A stretch of 64,000 nt of DNA from Stercorarius parasiticus (lineage: Eukaryota; Chordata; Aves; Charadriiformes; Stercorariidae): assembly GCA_013396915.1 (NCBI GenBank), contig VWZL01002012.1, positions 558,001-622,000 of the forward strand, written 5' to 3'. A program made the position numbers and the translations under genes. This document shows positions 12,726 to 23,772 of this stretch, in pieces; position 1 is the first letter of the stretch, and each line of letters opens with the position of its first letter. Below the pieces are notes generated by a model. That model did no database searches. It saw nothing but the letters and a program-made list of their open reading frames with translations, and was not told where the DNA came from.

Positions 12726-12760
12726 GGCTTTGTGTGGCTTTGTGTGTGTTGAGTGTTTGT
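12720..12760 (+). terminator. Candidate poly(A) signal plus GT-rich downstream element
   Basis: AATAAA at 12720-12725 is followed within 5 to 35 bases by GGCTTTGTGTGG and TTTGTGTGTGTTGAGTG. This is the spacing expected of a cleavage site with its GU-rich downstream element. AATAAA is frequent in AT-rich DNA, but the adjoining GU-rich block is not. The sequence suggests a 3' end but does not prove one. Confidence 0.35.
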
Positions 12761-15689
12761 TTACGTTGTCTAACGATGATTTGTATCACACTTAGAGTAT
12801 GTTTGATTTAGTTTAGCTGCTGTTACCGTGTTTAATATTTTAGTGTGTATTTAATAAACACAATGGAACCTGCACAACTCTCCACCTCCGTTAGGAATCC
12901 CCTGTCTTAGGGAACCACTTTAAGGGATCCCTGAGGTTTTTCCTGCAGTTTTGTCTGACCTTTAGTAAAAGGCGCCCTCAGACAGGCTACTGATTCTTGC
13001 TGCTCCCTTGGGTGGACTGCCTAAGACAAGTTTCAGTCTGTTTCACTAATAATAATTTGGTTTTGCTCTGTGTGTGTATGCACGTTGGTGTGCATGGCCT
13101 GACTGGTTTTCTCTTTTTTCACTTCTGTTCTGCAGTTGATTTTTCATCAGGTGGTCCTGTTTTATTCTGCTTTGGGCCACTCATCAGTAACAATATATTT
13201 CAATTATTTCCTTTTGCTGATTACTTTTAAGAGAGAGGATATATCTTATAACGCATAATATGGTGTTAGCTAATACACATTTTCTTTAGCATTCTCGGTG
13301 CCATTGTTAATTATTTCACTTCCCCTCTCCGTTTTTTGCCATTTTACCTTTCAGTAAATTTTTTTTATTACTCTGGGTGGTACAAGTCTGGGACTTAAAA
13401 ATTGTTTTACTTCAGGTCCAATAAACTTCCTTTTGTGTTTTGTAAGTACAAAAGCAGTGCCTAGAAATTCAAACTTAGATTTTATTATGCTAGCCACTCT
13501 ATCTATGAATAGTAAAAGAAAATACCTTCCTGGTATGTCTTACAAGTTACCTGCACAAAAAGAAACTAATATGCTCCTAATTAGATCGGAACGGAAACCA
13601 AGGAACATGTAGCTACGTACTGGCAGCTAATTTTAGGCTTTCGTTTAGCAGTGCAGACATAGACTGATATACCTGTGTAGGGCCCTGGAGGGTGCGTCAG
13701 TTTAAGACGCTGAGTCCTGTGGCAGAGAGCTATAGGCAGCGGCTGAAGTGGAATTCAGACTCCCAGTCACCTTCTTGAAGCACTGCTGAGATCCTGGGAT
13801 TGGAGCAGAGTATTTCAGGGTACTACATTAAGGATCTGACTGTTAGCCATTAGGCTGTGCTCACTTTTCTTTTTTTTTTTTTTTCCCCCCTGTAGGGTTG
13901 ACCTGGATCCCCATTATGTTTAACGTAATTTTTAATTTATTCCTCGTATCTGTTCTAGCCATCTAAGTCTTTTTTAGTTAGAAGGCATCAGTCTTGTTCT
14001 GTCAATGCAACCTAAGCAGAATTCTTATTTTTGTTTTTTTTCCATACATGGATATATTTGGAGATGTTGGAAAAGGTGCGGCAGAAAACAAATCACCAAC
14101 TATTTTGCAATCTCTCTTTCAGTTGGGTTTAGTTAAAGCGTTTATTCTAGAAGCAGGAAAAAATATCTTTATCATGGTGATGGTTTTAATTCTAAATGAT
14201 CTATGATCTGTATGAATATTTATTTCAGCTTCTCTACAGCCATATGTTGGGGCTTGATGATTTGGAGGAAGACCAGCACCCATGCTCTGGCTGAAGTAAC
14301 CAAAAATTGGGGATTTTGGTAACTCCAGAAATACAGGGATTGATGTAGGAGCCTGGAAACGTTTGTGAGCATCTAATGCTAGATAAGTTTTGTTCTTTTT
14401 TTTTTTTTTTAAAGAAAGGGAAAAAAAAAAGTTTTGGCAATAACTGCAGTGAGACACATTATAGCTGCAAATGTGTTTTGTGCCAGCAAAGAAGGGAGTC
14501 AGGAGAGAATCTGAATGGTAAAACAGCCTCACTGGTTCTGCGCAGTCTGCAGAGGCTCTGCATAACCACTTACTTGGTCCTCCCAATGGCAGGAAAAAAT
14601 GGGGCACAGGAAGGGGGAATTGGTTGTGATGTGCATATATACATATGAACACGCAGGTATTTCCACATGAATGAAGCCATGGTGCTTACTAGAGCTGCAT
14701 GCGCTGTCCCAGGCTAGATTAAAAATGAGTTTGCATATATTTTCTGTCAAGATCATTTCATTTGGAAAAATAGGGCTTGAACATAGGAACGATACACAAA
14801 ATAAATCCATTCCCTAAGCTTCACTCCTTCCCTTATTTCTCCCAATGAAACCCAGTGAATCTCACCTGTAAATTTATAATCAAGAGCAGGTCTTGTTAGC
14901 TCACTGGAGCTAGAGGTATAGAACTGTTGTATCATTATTATTTGACTTCAGTGTGTCATTTTGTGGTATCCAAATAAGAGGATGAGTTTTAAGTGCATCT
15001 TTGAAGATCTTGCTATTTGTTATGTAAAGTGATAAAATTTAGTCGAAGAGTTTTAATCTATTGAAAAAAAAAAGGCAGAAAGATTCAAGCAAATACCTGT
15101 TAATGAACAACCACTGGCCAGACTTCAGAGTAAGGCTGGTCTTGAGTGCATTCAAGGTTCAGGTTAGACTTTCTGCACATCTGTAATCCCAGTGCTCAGC
15201 ACACTGCATAAATTATTTCTGTTTAGCAAGAATAATATGTGCAAAGAGGCTGTGTCTTGGGTAGGAGGCAGGTGCATCATTTTGCATCCTCTGCTGCTTC
15301 CTCGGTGCTAGCTGGGGTATTGATCATTTGTATATCATTTGAATCCAAATTCTATTATATATATGTTTTCAGACACAAACACCCATGTACACGTAAGCTC
15401 TTAGCTCAAGATTTTCAAAAGCAATCGTGAATTTGGAGCCTAACTGATGGATGTTTTGAAACACCCAATTTTTTGGGACATCCCATGCCCCTTGTTCTAG
15501 ATGGCTGAAGTTCATCTGCTCAGTGCTATTGTTTTCTTTTGACAGGGCTCTGAATCCCACAAAAAACTGTGTTTTCCTTGTAGAAATGAGGACCCAACTA
15601 AGTATTTTGTCATGGTTGGTGACACTTGATAAGAAAAAACCCTGCAAAGCATAAGACACTATCAGAAATTACCTCCTTTCCCGGCCCCC
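12761..15689. other. Non-coding stretch
   Basis: No gene recognised. Poly(T) runs lie at 13868-13884 and 14396-14412. The longest open frame of the whole window (14119-14652, minus, 177 codons) lies here. It reads through a poly(T) run, giving a lysine homopolymer, and has no recognisable domain, so it is most likely chance. Confidence 0.55.
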
Positions 15690-16085
15690 CCAACACATGT
15701 TAAATTAGCCAATAAGCCTTGAAGCTGTGCATACCTGATGATTAATTTATGTTATTTTGTGTTTTAAAAAAAAAAAAGCTGCTATCATGCTAGATTTACA
15801 GCATTGCAGAGTTTCACAATGTTGCAATGCTGTCTTCAATTCAGGCGCTTCATATTGAAATTTCACACACAATAATTGGCTGACCTTCACAGCTATGGCA
15901 GAAACTAATTAAAGCTGTAAGGCTTTGCTAGCTATGCTTTTGTGTGAAATGTGAAGTTTGGTGATAATGAAATATGGGGTGCAGATGTTATTGTCTCAGA
16001 TAGTCTATGCCCTTGGTTCACACTAATGAAGAACAGCAATTATTAAACAAAAAGTATTTTCAGCCATTAATTATTTGTGTTTTGA
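15690..16085. promoter_or_regulatory. Candidate regulatory element rich in homeodomain motifs
   Basis: A stretch of about 400 bp carries several TAAT-type cores: ATTAATTTA at about 15741, CTAATTAAA at about 15905 and CATTAATTATTT at about 16065. It also has a CCAAT box (about 15709, in AGCCAATAAG) and a perfect 11-bp inverted repeat. AT-rich, low-repeat DNA with clustered homeodomain sites is the usual look of a conserved developmental enhancer. This is inference from composition only, and conservation was not tested. Confidence 0.25.
15798..15833. repeat. Perfect 11-bp inverted repeat with 14-nt loop
   Basis: The arms ACAGCATTGCA (15798-15808) and TGCAATGCTGT (15823-15833) are exact reverse complements, separated by 14 nt. 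The stem is too short for a microRNA precursor, so a two-site binding element or chance hairpin is more likely. It lies inside the homeodomain-rich stretch. Confidence 0.9.
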
Positions 16086-16111
16086 TAGACTAAATGTCCC
16101 AGCAGCAGCTC

Positions 16112-16127
16112 CTTCTTCTTCTTCTTC
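16112..16127. repeat. (CTT)n microsatellite
   Basis: Five uninterrupted CTT units, followed after an interruption by two further CTTC-type units. It is a simple trinucleotide repeat with no further significance visible. Confidence 0.9.
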
Positions 16128-16927
16128 ACTTCTTCAAAAAGTCATTTAATGTCATTTTATGAGCTAATGGGAGAGTCCCCAGGATGCTGCAGGAGACTTT
16201 TACTGTATTTGTAGGATTGGTTTTAGAGTCATTCTGTGGTGCATTGCACAAGACACCGCACCACAAAGAAATGAGTGTTTTAGATGGGATGATATTAAAG
16301 TTTGGGGATTTCATTCCTCTGGACAGAATTTGTGAATAACGCAATCATTATTCTTGTTGTTACATTCATAGAGCAGGCAGAGGGGGTACATGGAGTGGGA
16401 TTTTATGGGTGGTTGGAAAAGGGATATATTCTGTGGTCCATCTTTTTTACCCCTTTAACTGAGTCCTCTGTGATCGGACTTGCTTCAGGAACAGTAAAAG
16501 TCCATTTTTAGTTATGGTCAGTTGGCAAAGCTGTTCTTGGCAAATTGGCAAATGTTGTCCTCTCATTCCCTAACATGACTGTTGGGAGAATGATGGGAGA
16601 AAAATCTTGTTTTTCCCCACTGAGTTGAAATGGGGGCTGTGCGTATGTACCCATATCTTTGTCTGTTATGCTTCTGTGCTTAGTACCGTAGTTCCATGAA
16701 TTTGGAACAGCGTTGACTGTAATGGTTAAGGATCACTGTGATTTGTGTCCTCCAGTCCCCTCCATTGCTTTCTGTTCTTTCTTTTTTCCCCTATACCTAT
16801 TGTCAGTCCTTCCCTGTGTTATTCCTCCAATCCAGTATGAGTTTCCTGAATAACCAGTCCCCCTTCTATCTGCTAAGGTGATCTGTTTAATGTCAACATG
16901 GTGTGACCCTGTTCCACTTGAAGGTTA

Positions 16928-17525
16928 CTACTGGTACTGGGACCGGTACAGTTTAACATCTTTGTTGGTGACACGGATGGTGGGATTGAGTGCACACTCA
17001 GCAAGTTTTCTGATGACACCGAGCTGTGTGGCATGGTCAACATGCTGGAGGGAAGGGATACCATCCAGAGGGACCTGGACAGGCTTCAGAGGTGATCCCG
17101 TGCAAACCTCATGAAATTCAACAAGGCCAAGTGCAAGGTCCTGCACGTGGGTTGGGGCAATCCCAAGCACAAATACAGGCTGGGTGGAGAATGGATTTAG
17201 AGCAGCCCTGAGGAGAAGGACTTGCGGTTGTTGGTTGACGAGAAGCTCAACATGAGTTGGCAATGTGCACTTGCAGCTCAGAAAGCCAACCCCATCCTGG
17301 GCTGCATCAAAAGCAGCATGGCCAGCAGGGTGAGGGGAGGTGATTCTCCCGCTCTGCTCTGCTCTCGTGAGACCCCACCTGGAGTACTGCATCCAGCTAT
17401 GGGGTCCCCAACATAAGAAAGACATGGACCTGTTGGAGAGGGTCCAGAGGAGGGCCACAAAGATGATCTTTTCATGATATCCTTGATCAAAGAGGCTGGA
17501 GCACCACTCCTATGGATGGCAGAGA
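16928..17525 (+). repeat. CR1 LINE fragment with part of the reverse transcriptase
   Basis: The plus strand encodes, with frame breaks, a central part of CR1 ORF2. An F-N-I-F-V-G-D block is followed by the reverse-transcriptase active-site region reading F-S-D-D-T (17006-17020), then '[10 protein letters not shown]' at about 17118, then the '[16 protein letters not shown]' region at about 17284. The family normally has A in the second position of F-A-D-D-T. An in-frame TGA lies near 17093 and a TAG near 17198, so the copy is dead. The 3' part after 17470 has a roughly 20-bp interruption, and the match then stops near 17525 without reaching a CR1 tail. The fragment is truncated at both ends. 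Confidence 0.88.
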
Positions 17526-20500
17526 TCTTTCATTACAGTGGTGTTTTGCAGGGAAAAAGCTTGTAAGTATCTGCTGGTTTACCTTGATACTGTTGCTGTT
17601 CCTCTGTCTTGGTGTCTGAAACATCAGCTCTTAAGTGATGAAATATATGCAGCGATATTAAAAGATGAAACTGTTGTTAGGGAGATACCGTTACGTTTTT
17701 GTCCATGCTTGGAAGTACATGAATATTTTTCTGCCTGACAGCCGTGATCATACAGAAGGATAATTCTTCATAGAAACAATTACTTCAGAGGACTCTTTTG
17801 AATGCACATGCCATTGTGGTTTTGTATATGATGATATAAGAAGATAACTTACCTGCATGCTACATTTGTATGCATCGTAATAGATACTGTTACCTGTACC
17901 TCAAAAAGAGAGAAAGAAAACTAAAACAGAATTAGAGACTTCTTAGCCCTCCTCACTTCACTGATTTCCAAGAGTTGCTCCATTTTATGTTTTCTGAGTA
18001 AGGCTCTCTGGAAGTCTTAGTGCTTTAAATACCTAAATATCTTCAGCTCTCGACCACACTTCCTCAACTGGGAATTTTGCATTCCCCAAACTAGCCAAAG
18101 AGCAACTTGTTCAGGATTGTCGGTAATGGTGTTGAGTAGATTTCCCAGCCCCTGGAGTTCTTCTCTTGGAATTAGTGCCAGAGGGAGTCCAGAAATGCTG
18201 TCAGGTCAATTCAGATCCCGGTGGATGTGGCCAGCTTGGCTCCCAAAGATAAATCCTGGTCTTGAGTGTTGGATATGGGCTGCCCTCTAAATGAGGCAGG
18301 GTTCTCCACATCTGAGCTTGCAGGATGGGTCTGTCCGTTGTCCAGGGGCTGCCTGGAGGACAGCGCTGGATACATAGGGTCCCATGGACCCAGCTGTGGT
18401 TGCAGCTGCCCCTGTGACTGCCCTTCCAATTTTGCTGTTTATTGCAGAGGGCTTCACATGTCTGCCTTGTGTATATGCATGTGGTATCCTCTATATGCAT
18501 TTTATATTTTATATAGACCTTGAAATATGTGCATGAAAAACAGAGGGACTATCAGCAGCCGATGGCCACAATTAAGAGTGCAAGGCAAAGGAACATGTAT
18601 TTACATTAAAAAAATGTTAATATAAAACTGAAGTTTTCTGGGCCTTTTCACTCATGTCTGTTCCAAATTTACCATTATTTTTCATGGCATCTTGGCTGTA
18701 TCAGTTTGCTCTCTGAATGTGTAGCACATACATGGAAAAGTACAGAGCTAAAGATGGAGTGTGTGTGTGTGCATGTGTGTGTCTGTGCATGCATGCAAAT
18801 TACACAAAAAGACAGTTTCCTATTAGCTTCACTTTACAGCTTCTGATGTTTACTGTGACAAATTTCAGTAAGAGGGGATTTTGTATGCTGATTTATTTGA
18901 GAGGCCAACTGTATGACATTAATGTATTGCATTTTTTGAGTGCCCTGCTTTTTGTGACTTTTTAAAGAGATCCTGACCTAGAAGTGTGAAATTAAATGAG
19001 TGAGTCATCTCTTGCACTTAAAGTCTATTTGAAATTACCAAAAGCTTTCGTTTTATTCAAACAGTATTAAAACTATAGTAGGAAGATGAAATTCAGTGCT
19101 CCTGATGCAATCTGACAAACACATGGAACACAATTGCTTGTAGTAGTGGTGTTTACAAGGTGCAAAGATGTCAGTGTATGGGGTAGAGAGGCAAGGGCTT
19201 ACAGCTCGGTGGAAAGGATATTCCCTGTGATGTAAATATGTTAGCAAGCAGGACTTTAATAAAGTAAAACTAATGAAAGACCAACAAAATGCTATTCTTC
19301 TAATCCTGGTAAATAAATAACGGAGCTTTTAAAAAAAAACCCAAACCCCATAACTATAAAGAAGTTTGTTCCAATTGTTTGGCAAGCACAGTATTTTACT
19401 GTGTTACTGTTGTCTTGCTGTCAGTATATATAAATTTATGGGTGCAAAGATATTATAAACGTGCTATGTCTTTCTCATGCACAAAGAGAAATGAGAAGCA
19501 GTGTATAAGTAGGTGCTTCTGACAATGCAGATTTCAGCTCATTTAAACAATTCCCTGGATTCCTTCTCCATTTGATGACGTGTTAGACCATATCATGGCT
19601 GTGGAAGAGTCCAAAGATGGGGCTGAAACCTACAGACTGCCTTTGTCCATTGAACTGTTTCGAGTACTTGATCTCTAAGACTCACAGCTTCTTTTTCTTG
19701 GAGTGTTTTGACAGTTCCAGTAGTAGTATCTTCAGAAAGCTGTATTGTCAGGCTGAAGTTTAGTAATTGATACCAATAACATAACAACATTAAATCATCC
19801 ACCTTTTTTTATAGTGGATAAGCCAGTCTGCCTGTAAATATGTTAAAGGATAGCGTGTAGGTGGCAGAAGAATTATGCTACAATTTTAACAGCTAATAAA
19901 TCTTTATTTAAGCAAGGGACCGCTAAAATTTAATTAGGCATATAAAAGCAGAGATCATTCTAAGGGTAAAAATATGCCAATTCTCACAAGAAAAGACATC
20001 TGCTTCATGGAAAAAGTGTAAGTTAAAGTGTACTCTTCTGTTACTATGTCAATAGAAAAGCTTTCATTAGGGGCTTCAGGGGTCTAAGTTTAAAAAAGGA
20101 AAAAAAAGAGAAGAAGAAAAGATTTTTTTTTTTTTCAGGCTGTGCACGCGAGTATAAAGAAAAGTGCTATTCAGTTAATAATCTTGCCTGCTCTGCTTGC
20201 TAGCATTATTGCCAACACAACTTGTCTCTGCTTCCTGAAGGACAGCCCTTTGGAAATACCATCTCACAACATGGTTGTGTGTGCTCCGCAGCCGGGCCTC
20301 CATACTTGGGCGACTGGGAGCCTTTTTTAGTATTAGCTGCAATGCCTTAGAGAGGGGTGCTGCTCCTGTAAACCTTTGTGCACATCATGAGATAAATTGG
20401 GAGTGGCATGCAAAGTCAGACTAAGTCATTTTGGAAGATGAAAATGACATTGGACAACACATTGCTCTTGGCGGGTTTGCTCATGTGCTGGCCAGTGTGC

Positions 20501-23314
20501 CAGTAGGTAGTAGGGAAAAAAGAGGAATTCCTGATTTTTACATGAGACATAAGTTGCTTCTCTGGTGAGCACGGCATCACCATGGCTGTGAAAATAAAAT
20601 ATTTCTTTCTGGCTTGGCATTACCAACATCTCTGAAGAAAAATCCTTAAGGTCTTCCAACTTCTTAATCAACATTTTTGTGAAAAAAATGCTAAAACTAC
20701 ATCGCCTATTAAAGGATCTTTTAAATTTGCAAATCTGTATGAAGTTAAAAACAAAATCCCGCTGTACGTGGAATTTTTCACTAAGTTCTGTCACTCTTGT
20801 GGAAGTTGCCCTGAGTTTTACCGCTGTCTAAGCTAAAACCCCTGACAGCGCAGGCTGCTCCACTGCTCCGGTGCTGACTGCGTGCGTAGCAACCTCTGCT
20901 TTCTGCACAGAAGCACGGCCGGTTGGTCAGTGAACTGCAGATGTAGGTTATTATTATATAGATTGTTCATACACTTCGCTGTGAGTGTTGAAGAGTGTGG
21001 AGAGACGATAGAGGCTGCTTTTGTATCACCTCGGATAAAAGTCTCCTCACTTGGGTGTGCTGATTACCTGAAATGCTGTCACTGGGCAGAGCTTTGTACA
21101 GCGGAGTGCAGAGCTAACGCCAGGGGCTTCGCTTGCTTTCATAACATAATTATTAAATAACAAATACTCTTTCATTTTGCCCAACTAGGACACAGTCTTT
21201 ATTTGACCTTTCCTACTCTTCCTGTTATACTAGCCCCTAAGCCTTTTTGAATCTTTCCGTAGCCAACATGAGATGTTCCGTGGAGTGCAGACACAGTGAC
21301 GTGGTGTAACAAATTGTCTGGGTAAATTGCTGAATCTATACTGGAGATTTTGAAGAGCAGCTTATACAAATATCTGTCAGAAATAATACGGTGCAGCTCG
21401 CCCTGCTTTAAGGCCAAGAGATGTAATGTGAATGCCCTTTTAATTAAGGTCATTTATGCTAAAACCATCTGAGGACAAACTCTTATCTTAACAGAATATA
21501 TTTTAAGCCTGTGTTTTGCCAAGTGAGGGGTACTAGAATGACATAGTACATGTTATCTAAAAGGCCGCCTTCTCAGCAAGGGATATGTTTGTGTTGCTGC
21601 CCATTCATCTTTTTGTTTTCTCTGGGAATGTGACACAACCCAGCAAAGCTCACTCTGTGGGGCAGCCCCTTTGAAATGCTCTAGGCAAGGGCAGTCACAA
21701 CTTGGCTAAGGAAGGTGTCTCATGTCTCAGCTTTCAACATTAATCTGCTCTAGCAAGAGTACCGTACATACACTGAGTTACTCACATTCATATAAGGAAC
21801 TGAACTTGTGATAGGATCTAAGTGCTTTTAATTTGACTTAACATTACATATTCTGTGATTTGTCTTCTCTGTGTCTAAAAGAAACGTAGCAATTTCATAC
21901 ATCCAATGCTTCCAGTTTTTTTGCGAAATGAAGGAATGTTATTAGTAACACTTGTGCATGCAGCATGCAGGTTTACACATAAAATACCAATTCTTGTATT
22001 CGGCTGTCTTAATTTTCTTTGTTTTGTAGGGTCAACAGTGTTCAGTGGCTAGACTGTTTTGGTTACAATTTTGACTGTTAAGACTCTTAAGGTATGGAAA
22101 CAAATCAGCTGGCAGCAGAAAAACTTTGATCTCTAATGAACCCACAATGTTATGTGAATAGACTCCTGTTAGCAATCATGCAAGACCAAAACAGGTATCT
22201 TGAAACAAACATACTGGACAGAATGGGCCACCTTCCGCCTTCTGTTCCATCCGCACGATCCCGTCGTGGCCTGCTGGACAGATGGTTTGGTTACGACATG
22301 GTGAATTGCAAAGATTTTTGTTCCTCTAAAGTAATTGTTTCTACAAATCACAGACTTTGTATGCGTAAAATTCCAGCCAGATGTTAGAACCAGAAATGAA
22401 TCATGTCACCGCGAGTCATTGATTTTGCTGGGAACTGTGGTGATACCTATCACGATTCGCAGTGGGACACATTAGTGGGAGTAGAGGAATAGCAGTGGCT
22501 ATCCTTGGAACATATTCTTTGTGTTTAGAGATCTGTTCTGCTATTGTTACTAATTTACTGACACTCCAGCCTGAACTGTTCTCTCTGTTTGAACTGAAAT
22601 CTTCTGGATCTAAAATACTTGTGACTGCAGCCTTATCCAAAGTAGCCAGTTGTTGTGTTAGCTCCTCTCGCTTTCTCTTGCCTCATATCCAGTATATTCT
22701 ACACATCTTTTGTATTCTTCCTTTGCTTATATCCATAGCTGAAAATTATTCCTATGTGCAGGAGTAATAATTCCCAATACTGGGAATTCATCTGTTTCCC
22801 CAGGTTACCTAGTTGTTGCATTCCTCACATCACAAGGAGAGCAGCAAGAAAATCCATCTTGCAGGTTTTAACACAGACATACCCTACAAAACAGTGATGA
22901 GGCTTCACTGGAGAATCTAGGTAGCTGTGCATGTGAGCGGGGTGGCTATGCAATGCCTGACAGATCGGAGAAGATTTTAACACCTTCCAGAAAAAGATGT
23001 CTGCAAGAGAGCTAGGACAGAAACTGAGGAGAAACTCTACTAGCAGACTAGCAGAGGGGTAACTAAGGTTAGAGATGACGTTAGTTAGAGTTTATGTAGC
23101 TCAGGGGAAGATCTATGCAATTTAAGCCTGTAAGAAAATGATAGAGTTATCCACATGTGGACTCTTGGAAACCCAGGACTGGGACATTAAAAGTCATGAT
23201 GGAAAGCTGGGAAAAGCCATCAAGGAAGAAAGCTGGGGGAGGAGATTGGAGTAGGAAAGGTAGCTTGTGGGAGAGCTGGAAGAGGAATGCAGAGGTGAAG
23301 ATGAGCTGTCATGA
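17526..23314. other. Non-coding stretch
   Basis: No gene recognised. It contains a (GT)n/GC alternating repeat at 18759-18796, a poly(T) run at about 20128-20137 that ends in CAG like a splice acceptor, and a modest CpG enrichment at about 20840-21130. Open frames up to 122 codons (20426-20794, minus) have no recognisable domain. Confidence 0.55.
18759..18796. repeat. (GT)n and GCAT alternating dinucleotide repeat
   Basis: GT repeats run into CATGTGTGTGTCTGTGCATG and a GCATGCATGC palindrome. The tract is mostly alternating purine and pyrimidine, a composition able to adopt Z-DNA. It is probably a polymorphic microsatellite. Confidence 0.85.
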
Positions 23315-23772
23315 AGAAGACCAGAAGATGCTCAGAGGGCTGGAGCACCTCTGCTGTGAGGACAGGCTGAGAGAGTTGGGGTTGTTCAGCCTGGAGAAGA
23401 GAAGGCTCCGGGGAGACCTTAGAGCCCCTTCCAGTCCCCAAAGGGGCTCCAGGAAAGATGGGGAGGGACTCTGGATCAGGGAGTGGAGCGATAGGACCAA
23501 GGCATAATGGTTTTAAACTGAAAGAGGGGAGATTTAGATGAAATATTAGGAAGAAATTCTTTCCTGTGAGGGTGGTGAGACACTGGCCCAGGTTGCCCAG
23601 AGAAGCTGTGGCTGCCCCATCCCTGGGGGTGTTCAAGGCCAGGCTGGATGGGGCTTTGAGCAACCTGGTCTAGTGGGAGATGTCCCTGCCCATGGCAGGG
23701 GGTTGGAACTAGATGATCTTTAAGGTCGCTTCTAACCTAGACCATTCTGTAATTCTATGGTGCTTCTATGAT
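23315..23772 (+). repeat. CR1 LINE 3' end, 5'-truncated
   Basis: A clear CR1 3' portion. It begins within the ORF2 stretch AGAAGATGCTCAGAGGGC and passes through the coding equivalents of '[19 protein letters not shown]' at about 23354-23420 and the GAGGGTGGTGAGACACTGG region. It finishes with GGTTGGAACTAGATGATCTTTAAGG and decayed copies of the 8-bp terminal repeat (ATTCTGTA, ATTCTATG, CTTCTATG). The element is plus-oriented and about 460 bp long, as is usual for 5'-truncated CR1. Several short indels break the frame, so no protein is expected. Confidence 0.95.

Noticed and set aside
14119..14652. Longest open frame (177 codons, minus strand)
   Set aside because: It reads through a poly(T) run as polylysine, has no recognisable domain, overlaps a shorter minus-strand frame and one on the plus strand, and is within chance expectation for 64 kb of AT-rich DNA.
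16928..17458. 176-codon minus-strand frame
   Set aside because: It is the antisense shadow of the CR1 reverse-transcriptase fragment.
20128..20330. Poly(T)-CAG acceptor followed by a 62-codon frame
   Set aside because: A poly(T) run makes acceptor look-alikes common, and the frame has no recognisable domain.
23220..23663. 147-codon minus-strand frame
   Set aside because: It is mostly the antisense shadow of the CR1 insertion at 23315-23772.
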